Shown here in pieces: positions 10,167 to 19,700 of a stretch of 64,000 bases of DNA. Origin of the DNA: Saposhnikovia divaricata (taxonomy: Eukaryota; Streptophyta; Magnoliopsida; Apiales; Apiaceae). Made by a program: the position numbers and the translations under genes. Within the stretch, counting starts at the first letter, position 1. Each line of letters opens with the position of its first letter. The notes under the pieces were generated by a model. That model saw nothing but the letters and a program-made list of their open reading frames with translations. It did no database searches and was not told the origin of the DNA. Where the stretch lies: NCBI GenBank assembly GCA_036435485.1, contig CM071600.1:115188046-115252045 (forward strand), read 5' to 3'.

Positions 10167-12668
10167 ATGAGTTCGAATACACCAAAGACTACAGGTACGG
10201 TAAAGGTCCCTAAGTTCGACAAAGAGAATTACAACCTCTGGAAAATAAAAATGCTGTTGTTCATCAAAGCTGCCAATCCTCTCTACCCTGACATTCTCAA
10301 GAATGGTCCATTCATACCACAACAAGAAGTTGCTGAATCCACAGTGGGCGCAGTAGTCATTCCTAGATCATACGTTCCAAAAGAGCCATCCAAATGGACG
10401 GACTCAGAGAAGGAAAAGATTGCCCTAGACAGCCACCTCATGTTGTTAATCATAGACTCCTTGGATATGTCGATGTTTGCCAACGTAGCATCATGCAGAT
10501 CAGCCAAGGACATGTGGAATCACATCGAGGTGTTATGTGAAGGGACAGAGGAGGTAAGAGAAAATAAGAAACAGATACTGGTCACACAGTATGAGGCGTT
10601 CATGGCACAGCCCAAGGAAAGTATCACTGATGTGTTTGAAAGATTTCACAAGCTGGTGACTGAGCTCCAAATGAATGGGAAGGTTTACAGCACTAAGGAA
10701 TTAAATATGAAGTTTCTACTATCGTCACCAAACCATCTAGAGCAAAGGGTCATATCTCTAAGAGAAAGAGATTTGAACAAAGTCACGTATGATGTGCTCT
10801 ATGGGGTTTTAAAGACACACGAGCTTGAGTTGCTTCAAAAGAGGGCTATCCAAGCTAACCAAGGCAGAATGATAAACACATCCTGTGCCTTGATTGTCAA
10901 CAAATCTATTCAAGACCTGGAAGCATCTGCAAGTCAGCTGAGAATAGAAGAGATAGTAGATGATGAAGAAACTGAGGAAGTAGTGACTGAACCTGCTGAT
11001 GACAAGGAAGAAGATGAGTTCTACACTCTTGAAGAGCTGGATGGCATGGAAAATACATCATATGCTTTTATGGCTAGAAAATTTCCAAACATCAGATTCA
11101 AGAGGAATCAGCCCTTCAAGCCTAGACCTCAAAATCATTCATTCAACAAGGGCAAGGCACCTATGAAAACAAACAAGAACAGATTCAAAACCAGCTATGT
11201 GGATAGGTCATCTGTAAGATGTTATAGATGCAATGACCTAGGGCATTTTGCCAGTGAATGCAAGAAGCCTAAAAAGAAGGATAAGGAGTTTCTTGAGCTT
11301 GAAGCTAAGTATGAGGCCCTTCTAAAGAAGCAGACACCAGGTAAGGCTTACATAGCTGAAGGGAAATGTTGGGATGATTCTGACAGTGATGGGGAAGAAC
11401 AAGAATTCTGCAACTATGCCTTGATGGCCAATTCCAAGGAAGAACCATCTGCATCAGACTCACAAGTACCATCTCTCACTACCATAGACTTGTCTGTTTC
11501 TGAATATAAATCTTTGGTTGAACAACTATCTGTTGAGATGTTTAACATTCATACTAGTATGACTGCTGCTAATGAAGAGATTGCTAAACTGTCTACTAGG
11601 AATGAACTGTTAAATAAGAGAAATGAGGAACTAGAGCTAACTACTGTGCAAATAGAAAATCTTAAACAAGAGATTGAGTATCTAAAGAATAAAGTTCTAT
11701 GTGCTAGTCAAGTTGAGAAAGCTCTTAGGGATGAATTAGCTGAAAATGAATTTAAGTTGAAAACATTTAAGAATTCCTCTAGTCTATTGCAGTCTTATCA
11801 TGAGAAAAATCTAGCGAGACCTAAGGCTGCCATTGGACTTGATTATGACACTCTTAAACAGAGGAAAGGCTATGCAGTCATTGAAGATGACATTGTTGTT
11901 CAAGAGGAGGTGCCTCAGATTTTGAAAAAGACTGAGAATCCAATATTTAAAACACCAACACTTGAGATTGATGAGGATGCCTTACTCATCAAGCAAATGT
12001 TGAAGGATGAAGATGAGGCACAATCAAATGAACAACAAGCATCCTCTGAGAGTAAGAATGTCAAAACCAAAGCCAAGGAGCCAGTAGGAGGTAGACCTAG
12101 ACTTGGGAAATCTGTAAATTTTGTTTCAGCTGGAAATTATGAGACTAAGAAGAAAGTGACTAATAAGAGACCAAACAGGAATGGAAAATTAGGGATTAAC
12201 AAAGATAACAACTATGCTTATGTGCCAAATGCCCCTAGGAAAGTTTGTCAAAACTGTTTTAGCTCTAATCATTTAACTCATGCTTGCAAGAAACCATCTG
12301 GTAGTGTTGCTAAACCATTCTATGATTGCTCTGTGCCTTTAAGACATAGAGACTCTCCTTTCTGTGATAAACTTGATTGTATGCCATGTAACATGAATGT
12401 GATGACTAGTTGTTTTAATTTGAGAAGACAATTCATGGAGGGCTGTATTAATCATAATGTTCACACACACTACACAAGGACAAAGTCTTCAAGTCCTCCT
12501 AAAGTTAGGAAGGTACCTCTGTCACCTAAGTCTAAGAACCCTGATTCTAAGACTCCCAACAGTGACAAGAAGACCAACATCAAGAAAACTGATAAGCATG
12601 CTGATTTTGATAAAACTGTCACTAAGTCACATGGACCCAAACTCGTTTGGGTACCAAAGAAGAAGTAA
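10167..12668 (+). CDS. gag: Gag of SIRE-A
   Basis: 833 residues, starting at the first ATG after the primer site. It is the structural protein of the copia particle. The N-terminal capsid region (about 13-230) has the copia hallmarks FDKENYNLWKIKM near the start, and AKDMWNHIEVLCEGTEEVREN with FERFHKLVTELQ further on. A CX2CX4HX4C zinc knuckle, CYRCNDLGHFASEC, is at 352-365. Residues about 450-560 form a predicted coiled coil rich in Glu, Lys and Leu. A second knuckle, CQNCFSSNHLTHAC, is at 694-707. The C-terminus is basic and ends WVPKKK. At more than 800 residues it is much longer than usual copia Gag but typical of SIRE elements. The stop at 12666-12668 lies in an overlap with the -1 frame that encodes Pol. 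Confidence 0.95.
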   Translation: MSSNTPKTTGTVKVPKFDKENYNLWKIKMLLFIKAANPLYPDILKNGPFIPQQEVAESTVGAVVIPRSYVPKEPSKWTDSEKEKIALDSHLMLLIIDSLDMSMFANVASCRSAKDMWNHIEVLCEGTEEVRENKKQILVTQYEAFMAQPKESITDVFERFHKLVTELQMNGKVYSTKELNMKFLLSSPNHLEQRVISLRERDLNKVTYDVLYGVLKTHELELLQKRAIQANQGRMINTSCALIVNKSIQDLEASASQLRIEEIVDDEETEEVVTEPADDKEEDEFYTLEELDGMENTSYAFMARKFPNIRFKRNQPFKPRPQNHSFNKGKAPMKTNKNRFKTSYVDRSSVRCYRCNDLGHFASECKKPKKKDKEFLELEAKYEALLKKQTPGKAYIAEGKCWDDSDSDGEEQEFCNYALMANSKEEPSASDSQVPSLTTIDLSVSEYKSLVEQLSVEMFNIHTSMTAANEEIAKLSTRNELLNKRNEELELTTVQIENLKQEIEYLKNKVLCASQVEKALRDELAENEFKLKTFKNSSSLLQSYHEKNLARPKAAIGLDYDTLKQRKGYAVIEDDIVVQEEVPQILKKTENPIFKTPTLEIDEDALLIKQMLKDEDEAQSNEQQASSESKNVKTKAKEPVGGRPRLGKSVNFVSAGNYETKKKVTNKRPNRNGKLGINKDNNYAYVPNAPRKVCQNCFSSNHLTHACKKPSGSVAKPFYDCSVPLRHRDSPFCDKLDCMPCNMNVMTSCFNLRRQFMEGCINHNVHTHYTRTKSSSPPKVRKVPLSPKSKNPDSKTPNSDKKTNIKKTDKHADFDKTVTKSHGPKLVWVPKKK

Positions 12669-15600
12669 TACTTTTGTGTTTGCAGGGCAAAGAAAGTAAA
12701 AAGAAGGTCATGTGGATTTTGGACAGTGGATGCTCAAATCATATGACTGGTGATATGGCCCTGCTATCACAGTATGAGGAAAAGGCTGGCCCAATGGTTG
12801 CTTTTGGAGATGACAGCATTGGCAACACACTGGGATATGGCAAGTTGGAAATTGGTAATGTCATCATTGAGAATGTAGCACTGGTCAAGGGGCTCAAGCA
12901 TAATCTACTGAGTGTTGGTCAATTCACTGACAGAGGCTTCAAAGTGAACTTTGACAAAGATGAATGTTTGATCACCCACAAGAAGACTGGTGATTTTGCT
13001 CTGTCTGGAGTAAGGAAAGGAAGCCTGTTTGTAGCCAATATGGACTCTGCAAGCAAGGACACAATTTGTTGCTTCTACTCAAAAGCATCAAATGAAGACA
13101 GTTGGCTGTGGCACAAGAAGCTATCACACCTGAACTTCAAAGCCATTAATTCCCTAGTCAAAAGAGAGTTAGTGAGAGGCATGCCCACACTTGAGTTCTG
13201 TCAAGAAGGAGTGTGTGAGGCGTGTCAAAAGGGAAAAATGAAAAGATCAAGCCACAAGTCAAAAACAGTGACATCTATAACCAAGCCCCTGCAACTGATT
13301 CATATGGATTTGTTTGGGCCTGTCAATATTATGTCACTAGGAAGGAAGAAGTATGCTCTAGTGATGGTTGATGATTTTACTAGGTATACATGGGTAGAAT
13401 TTCAGGCATCAAAGGATGAGGCTCCACAAGTAATCATTGAGCACATAAAGAAAGTTGACAAAGAAGCAAAGGCCATAAATGCAAGTGTGATTGCATTAAG
13501 GAGTGATAATGGGACAGAATTCAGAAATGCCATGCTTGGAGCATTCTGCAAAGAAAATGGTATTTCTCAACAATTCTCAGCTCCAAGGACTCCACAACAA
13601 AATGGAGTTGTTGAGAGAAAGAATAGGACTCTGATAGAGGCTGCTAGAACAATGCTACTTGATGCAAAGATGCCTACATGTTTTTGGGCTGAGGCTGTGA
13701 GCACTGCATGCTACATCCAAAACAGAACCCTCATCAACAAAAACACTGGAAAGACACCTTACAACTTGATGACTGGAAAGAAGCCTACTCTAAAGTATGT
13801 TCATACTTTTGGAAGCAAGTGCTTTGTGCTAAAAGATAATTCAGAATATGTTGGAAAGTTTGATGCAAAGGCATTTGAAGGAATCTTTCTTGGCTATTCT
13901 ATGGAAAGAACTGCATACAAAGTTTATGTCATTTGTCAAAAGAAAGTAATGGAGAGCACAGATGTAACATTTGATGACAGCAAACTACCTGGATTAGAAG
14001 AAGCCAATGATGAAGATAAAGATCCCTTGAAGTTTGACAATCTAGATGATTCTGATGAGGAGATTGAAAGTGAATCTGAACTCATAATCCAACAAACTCA
14101 AGTGAATGAAGAACCTGTGTCAACCAACAATGAAGAAACAAGCATCCAAGATACACCTGTGAGGAGTGACAACTTCACAGGGGGAGGAAATGTAGATGAT
14201 CATGATCTAAATGATGAAGCAACATCAAGGATGAGAAATCAATCTGAACATACAAGGAAATGGGATAGATCTCACACTGCAGATCAGATAATTGGAAATC
14301 CAAATGCAGGAGTAAGGACAAGGAGAGCAACTATAAATGAATGTCTCTATGGCTGCTTTCTATCCCAAGTTGAGCCTAAGAAACTTGATGACGCATTGTT
14401 GGATCCTGACTGGATAATTGCTATGCAAGAGGAGCTAAATCAATTTGAAAGGAGCAAAGTATGGGAACTAGTGCCTGCACCAAAGGATAGAACCGTTGTT
14501 GGAACTAAATGGGTTCTAAGGAATGAGATGGATGAAAATGGTGTAGTCATAAGGAACAAAGCAAGGTTGGTTGCAAAAGGATACTCTCAACAGGAAGGTA
14601 TTGACTATGATGAGACCTTTGCCCCTGTTGCTAGACTAGAAGCCATCAGAATTTTCTTGGCATTTGCTGCACATTCTAATTTCAAGGTCTATCAAATGGA
14701 TGTCAAGAGTGCATTCCTGAATGGGGAGTTGGAAGAAGAAGTATATGTGCAACAACCACCTGGCTTTGAGGATCCACAGTTTCCCCACTTTGTCTACAGA
14801 TTACTTAAAGCATTGTATGGACTCAAGCAAGCTCCTAGGGCATGGTATGACACACTATCACAATTTCTACTGGAGAATCAATTCACTAGAGGCACACTGG
14901 ACAAGACACTGTTCTACAAGAAACATGATGATGATATTATCCTAGTTCAAATCTATGTGGATGATATCATATTTGGCTCTACAAATGAGAAGCTGTGTGA
15001 AAAATTCTCTAAGCTCATGCAAAGCAGATATGAGATGAGTATGATGGGAGAATTAACATTCTTTCTTGGACTGCAAGTTAGTCAAAGGAAGGATGGCATT
15101 TTTATAAGCCAAACCAAATACATTAAAGATTTACTGAAGAAATTTGATTTGGAAGAATGTTCACCTGCAAAGACACCCATGGCCACTGCCACCAAGTTAG
15201 ATGATGATGCTAAGGGCAAAAAGGTAGATATCTCAATCTACAGAGGCATGGTTGGTTCTCTACTCTACCTCACTGCTAGTAGGCCAGATATCATGTTTGC
15301 TACATGCTTATGTGCAAGGTTTCAATCAAACCCAAAGGAATCACACATGATAGCAATAAAAAGGATCTTCAAATATCTGAAAGGCACACCAAACTTGGGG
15401 TTATGGTATCCTAAGGACACAGGGTTCAATCTGGTTGGTTATTCTGATGCTGATTATGCTGGATGCAGAGTGGATAGGAAAAGCACATCAGGTAGCTGCC
15501 AGTTTCTTGGACAAAGGTTAGTCTCTTGGTACAGCAAGAAACAACAATCTGTGTCAACTTCCACAGCTGAAGCTGAATACATAGCTGCTGGAAGTTGCTG

Positions 15601-15907
15601 TGCTCAAGTGCTTTGGATTAGAAACCAACTTAGAGATTATGGACTTGTGTTGGAAAGAATTCCTATCATGTGTGACAACACAAGTGCAATCTCTATAGTT
15701 GCCAATCCTGTCAATCATTCTAGGACAAAGCACATTGACATCAGATATCACTTCATAAGGGAGCATGCAACTAATGGAACCATTGAGTTACATTATGTTC
15801 CCACAGAAAAACAACTAGCTGACATATTCACTAAGCCACTAGATGAAGCCACCTTCACAAGGTTGGTTAGTGAGATTGGAATGCTGAATTCTTCAAATTC
15901 TGGCTAA
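12647..15907 (+). CDS. pol: Pol polyprotein of SIRE-A (protease, integrase, reverse transcriptase, RNase H)
   Basis: The frame is -1 relative to gag and is open from 12626; no ATG sits near its start (the first codon given, 12647, is TTG). It must be reached by frameshifting or splicing. Residue numbers from 12647: aspartic protease DSG at 26-28; integrase zinc domain H156, H161, C190, C193; integrase catalytic triad D221, D287, E323 with the canonical 35-residue D-E spacing; reverse transcriptase with FAPVARLEAIR, QMDVKSAFLNG and catalytic YVDD at 770-773; RNase H with D934 in SDADYAG, then STAEAEYIAA and KHIDIRYHF. It is complete, with no stop or frameshift. Together these copy element RNA into DNA and integrate it. 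Confidence 0.95.
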   Translation: MGTKEEVILLCLQGKESKKKVMWILDSGCSNHMTGDMALLSQYEEKAGPMVAFGDDSIGNTLGYGKLEIGNVIIENVALVKGLKHNLLSVGQFTDRGFKVNFDKDECLITHKKTGDFALSGVRKGSLFVANMDSASKDTICCFYSKASNEDSWLWHKKLSHLNFKAINSLVKRELVRGMPTLEFCQEGVCEACQKGKMKRSSHKSKTVTSITKPLQLIHMDLFGPVNIMSLGRKKYALVMVDDFTRYTWVEFQASKDEAPQVIIEHIKKVDKEAKAINASVIALRSDNGTEFRNAMLGAFCKENGISQQFSAPRTPQQNGVVERKNRTLIEAARTMLLDAKMPTCFWAEAVSTACYIQNRTLINKNTGKTPYNLMTGKKPTLKYVHTFGSKCFVLKDNSEYVGKFDAKAFEGIFLGYSMERTAYKVYVICQKKVMESTDVTFDDSKLPGLEEANDEDKDPLKFDNLDDSDEEIESESELIIQQTQVNEEPVSTNNEETSIQDTPVRSDNFTGGGNVDDHDLNDEATSRMRNQSEHTRKWDRSHTADQIIGNPNAGVRTRRATINECLYGCFLSQVEPKKLDDALLDPDWIIAMQEELNQFERSKVWELVPAPKDRTVVGTKWVLRNEMDENGVVIRNKARLVAKGYSQQEGIDYDETFAPVARLEAIRIFLAFAAHSNFKVYQMDVKSAFLNGELEEEVYVQQPPGFEDPQFPHFVYRLLKALYGLKQAPRAWYDTLSQFLLENQFTRGTLDKTLFYKKHDDDIILVQIYVDDIIFGSTNEKLCEKFSKLMQSRYEMSMMGELTFFLGLQVSQRKDGIFISQTKYIKDLLKKFDLEECSPAKTPMATATKLDDDAKGKKVDISIYRGMVGSLLYLTASRPDIMFATCLCARFQSNPKESHMIAIKRIFKYLKGTPNLGLWYPKDTGFNLVGYSDADYAGCRVDRKSTSGSCQFLGQRLVSWYSKKQQSVSTSTAEAEYIAAGSCCAQVLWIRNQLRDYGLVLERIPIMCDNTSAISIVANPVNHSRTKHIDIRYHFIREHATNGTIELHYVPTEKQLADIFTKPLDEATFTRLVSEIGMLNSSNSG
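12668..12687 (+). promoter_or_regulatory. Splice-acceptor-like site at the gag-pol junction, SIRE-A
   Basis: A pyrimidine-rich run ending in TTTGCAG|GG, directly upstream of the protease coding region. The same layout occurs in SIRE-B (GTGTGCAG|GG) and SIRE-C (CATTGCAG|GG). It could be the acceptor of a spliced pol mRNA; no donor is proven. Confidence 0.35.
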
Positions 15908-16183
15908 GTGAATATATCAACTAGATTGTTGCAGCAGTAAATACTTATTTTATCAAATGCTTAATATTTCTGAAGTAAGTATTGGCTGGATTATGATTTA
16001 TAAATATTCCACAATGCTACACATGTTGAAAATCATACATCTTTAGCTTGAAATTTCTGTGAAATTTTGAGAAAATCACTATTTAATTTAGTAGAATATT
16101 CTTCAGTGAATATTTCTGGTAAATTTTAAAAGATAGTGAAAATTGAATTTTATGAGTGAAAAGTATAGTTCGATAAGTCAGAC

Positions 16184-16563
16184 TTCTCGAATGGTTCATT
16201 GTTATGTCTTGGCTCGAGTTCTCGAATAGGCCTATCTAGAACCCTCTTGAGTTCTCGAATAGTGTCTTTTTGAGAAATCGAATAGCACACTTTGAGTTCT
16301 CGAATAGAGTATTTCAGTTCTCTAATAATAGAGTTCTCGAATACTGCATTTGAGTTATCGAATCATTTGAAAAGGCTGATTTTTCGCTGACACTTAATCG
16401 CTTTTTGGATTTATATTCAAACCTTCATTTCACTCATAAAAATATATTCTTAACTTTGAATTATTTTCTGAGTTAAATCACTGCCAGCTGTGAGTTAAAA
16501 ACTGCCTGAGATATCGAATAAGCCTTTCTTGACTTCTCGAATAGTTGTTTCATACTTCTCGAA
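16184..16563 (+). promoter_or_regulatory. Second TTCTCGAA cluster, upstream of ORF3
   Basis: TTCTCGAA at 16184, 16219, 16252, 16297, 16334, 16534 and 16556, several within the context GAGTTCTCGAATAG, plus near-matches such as GAGTTATCGAAT. It is the same palindrome-like motif as in the LTR, but all seven sites are in the opposite orientation to the five main LTR copies. Confidence 0.55.
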
Positions 16564-16610
16564 TGACTTGTCGCTACAGAACACTTATCTATCGACAACT
16601 CAAGACATTC

Positions 16611-16623
16611 ATATATATATATA
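16611..16623 (+). promoter_or_regulatory. Candidate TATA box for ORF3 of SIRE-A
   Basis: ATATATATATATA about 125 bp before the ORF3 ATG and 50 bp after the motif cluster. It could equally be a simple repeat. Confidence 0.4.
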
Positions 16624-16746
16624 CAACTTCACAACTATTCAATTCTTTTCGTTCGATTTCTCAAGCATCTCAACTCCTGAAACCTCTGAAAAACCCTAAC
16701 TGCGAATTTCTTCTTCAATCCTAATTCTCTTTTCTTCTCTACCCAA

Positions 16747-19700
16747 ATGGCAAACCCTAAACTCACCATACCATCCCAAACTAATTTCATCGCAATCACC
16801 AGTGATGTGGAAGCACCGAATGCCAATTTCAAGTGCTTTGTTCGGTGGTTGTCTGAATCATACATCAAGAGTGCGCTCTCAGCCAACCCAACTCTGTACA
16901 TAGATCTATTGGAACAATTCTGGAGGACTGCTACTGTGGAAGTCATCGCTCTTGAGAATGCTATCACTTCTTATATTGTTCACTGCAAGATTCAAGGAGA
17001 GGATATCACTATCACCACTGCAGACATGAATCAAGCCTTGGATATGCAGCAAGAGACGTATGATGCTCTGGCCTCCAATGATGAGTTGGAAGAATTCTTT
17101 GACTTCATAAACTACTCTGATACTATCAAGCTGGGAAAGTTGAATAGGAAGTTCTTAAGGAAAGAATGGAGCTTTGTACTTGCTACACTCCTTCATGTAT
17201 TCACTGCACGGAAATCAAGCTTTGATCAGATTAGTACACCCGTGCAGCAGCTTGCCTATGCCTTGGCTCATGGGAGAAAGATAGATGTTGGACTTCTCAT
17301 CCTACAGGAACTCTATGGGAGACTTGGTCAGACCACAGCCAAGAGAGGTAATGAAATTTTCTTTCCTCGCTTTATTCAATCAGTACTTAACTTTAAAAAT
17401 GCTTCATTGATTGAATTGCCTGGAGCAGATAAGAGTAAAATAGGCTATCCTAGGTCCATGACCAAACTCATTTTTGGTAATTTGGAGACTAGGAATGATG
17501 TGGATGTAAGACTTAGCATAACTCCCCACATGGAGGGTTTGTTTAGGTCTTACCCCCACAACATGCCAATATTTGATTCAAAATCACAGTTAGCACAGCC
17601 TAAGCAAGGAGAACCAAGTGCTAACCCAAGGCCTGCTAACCAACCCCCTCAGCCAAACACTCTATCCAGCAAAGAGCCAACTGCATCATCCTCTCAAAAG
17701 GGTGATGTTAGTAAAAAGAAGAGAAAACAGGTTGCTTCTGAACCCTTAGAAATCTTAACTGAAGCAGCCCTGGCTGTAGAACTAGGGTTAGAAAGTGAGA
17801 CACCTGAGTTACCTATCATAAGCCTAAAGAAGAAGAAAAAGTCTAAAACCACCTCTTCAGTCACTCAAATGGCTGAAGTTGTAAAATCAGGGGCACACAG
17901 CTCACTAGATGTATCCTCTCAACAGGATGCATCTATAGAATCAAGCATCCTCCCCAATGCACCTATCTGTAAAGAGTCAGCACAAGGGAGTGATAAGGCT
18001 GGCACAACACTGAGTGGAGAGCACATCATAACTGAAACTCCCTCTATTTCTCAGGGGGAGTTGCCAAAATCTTGTCTACAACACACTTCTCTTTCAGAAT
18101 CTACCACTCATATTTCTTTGAAGCCTGCAACTCAAGCAATTGAGGAGCAAGGCATTGATCATCAAGAATTCTTTTCCCTTGATGAGCCAATGAATTCAAG
18201 TGACTTGGTGCATGACACCTTGCTCACCACCCAGGTACCACATTTGGATGGTCAGGGAATGCATGCTGGGGCATATCCTAATGACACCATCACAAACACA
18301 GAGGATTCACTAGTTCTTACTAGAGACTCTGTGCCTGTGTCAACTACTGTTGTAACTCATCCCACTTCTGTGGAGACAACAGTAGTAGAGTCTGTTCATC
18401 CGGTTGCAGAAGTTGCATCTGTAACTGAGGAGACTAGCAAGCCTAGCTCTAGCTCTAACTTTTTGTCTCAATGGCTGAAGCCTGTGCAACATGACAGTGC
18501 TTCAGGATCAGGGTCTGTTCCACCACAATTGACGGTTGAAGCACTTCAAAGCTTAGTTGTGGATCAGATCCCTGAGTTCACAAAAATTGCTCAGCACCTT
18601 CTCACTGCAAACATGCCCAATCCAGACTATGAAGCTATTCTCCTATGTCACAAAGAGGATGTAGAGCTACAGAAGGAGAAAATCATAGATGAAACTGAGA
18701 GAGATGGGAATATCGATGCTTGGCTGCAAGGAACCAATTCAATCCCTCTCTCAGAAGGTCTCCAGTATCTCAGAGAAGAGTACATCACTTCACTAGGGTC
18801 CAATGCCAAATCTCTCAACCCTACTGATGTGTTTGAAGCAGTGAATGATAGCTATAAAGGCATTCTCAAGGCTGCACACTATCTTGGTAAAGGCTTAAAG
18901 ACAGAAATTAATGAAGTGTGTTCAGCTACAACCAAGGAGGTGCATGAGATCAAGAGGACTTTTGATGCTAAATTCCCTCAATTGGAGACTGTTCTCAAGG
19001 ACATTCGAACCTGCAATGCTACTTGCACCAGGATGGACAATGGTTTGGCTATTCTTAAGGATGCTGTCACAGGTCTGGGGCACAAATTTCAATCCTTATC
19101 AGATCAGACAACTGATGCCAATGCCATGCTCAGGACCCTCTTTGCAAATCAATATGGAGACAAGCTGGTCACTGAGGTTCCTGTGCATGAGATGTCAAGG
19201 TTCGAAGTGCAGAGACTGAAGGATCAATCCCTATCTGGTTTTAAGGCCAATGAACTCTTCATTAAAGTGGATACTCTTGGAAAGGAGGTAGTCTCTCTCC
19301 ACAAGTCCAATGCTCATCTTACAGACACTGTGACAACTCTGACTGAGCAGTTGAACACTCAAGCCACCACCACAGCTGATGTTCTTCTGCATCAACAATC
19401 AATGTTGTCTGCAATGATGAAGCACATGGGTCTCCCTCTACCTGATGAATCTTCAACTCCAAAGGTGCCTCTTACAGTCCCCGTGTCTGTCAACAAGCGT
19501 AAGGGGGAGAAGAGGATATCAAAGAACTCAAATCCAAAGGGGGAGAGACCACTAGAAAAGGGCATCAAGATCACTGAGGGTGGCCATCAGAGAACTTTGA
19601 AATCTACTACTCATGTGCCTGGAAAAGGAAAGGACAAAGTTGATGAGCCTCCCACTTCTCTGCCAATTGTCACTCTACCAACTGTGCACATCACTACTCC

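Larger units (their letters stand above)
15908..16746 (+). other. Spacer between pol and ORF3 of SIRE-A
   Basis: 839 bases with stops in all coding-strand frames, so ORF3 cannot be made by simple readthrough of the pol stop. It holds a TTCTCGAA motif cluster, a TA-rich TATA candidate and a 5'-UTR-like leader containing AAACCCTAA (16691-16700 area), a plant telo-box-like motif. Confidence 0.8.

Noticed and set aside
12626..12668. Canonical -1 slippery heptamer in the gag/pol overlap
   Set aside because: The only candidate words (ACCCAAA, AAGAAGAAG) do not fit X-XXY-YYZ in the gag frame.
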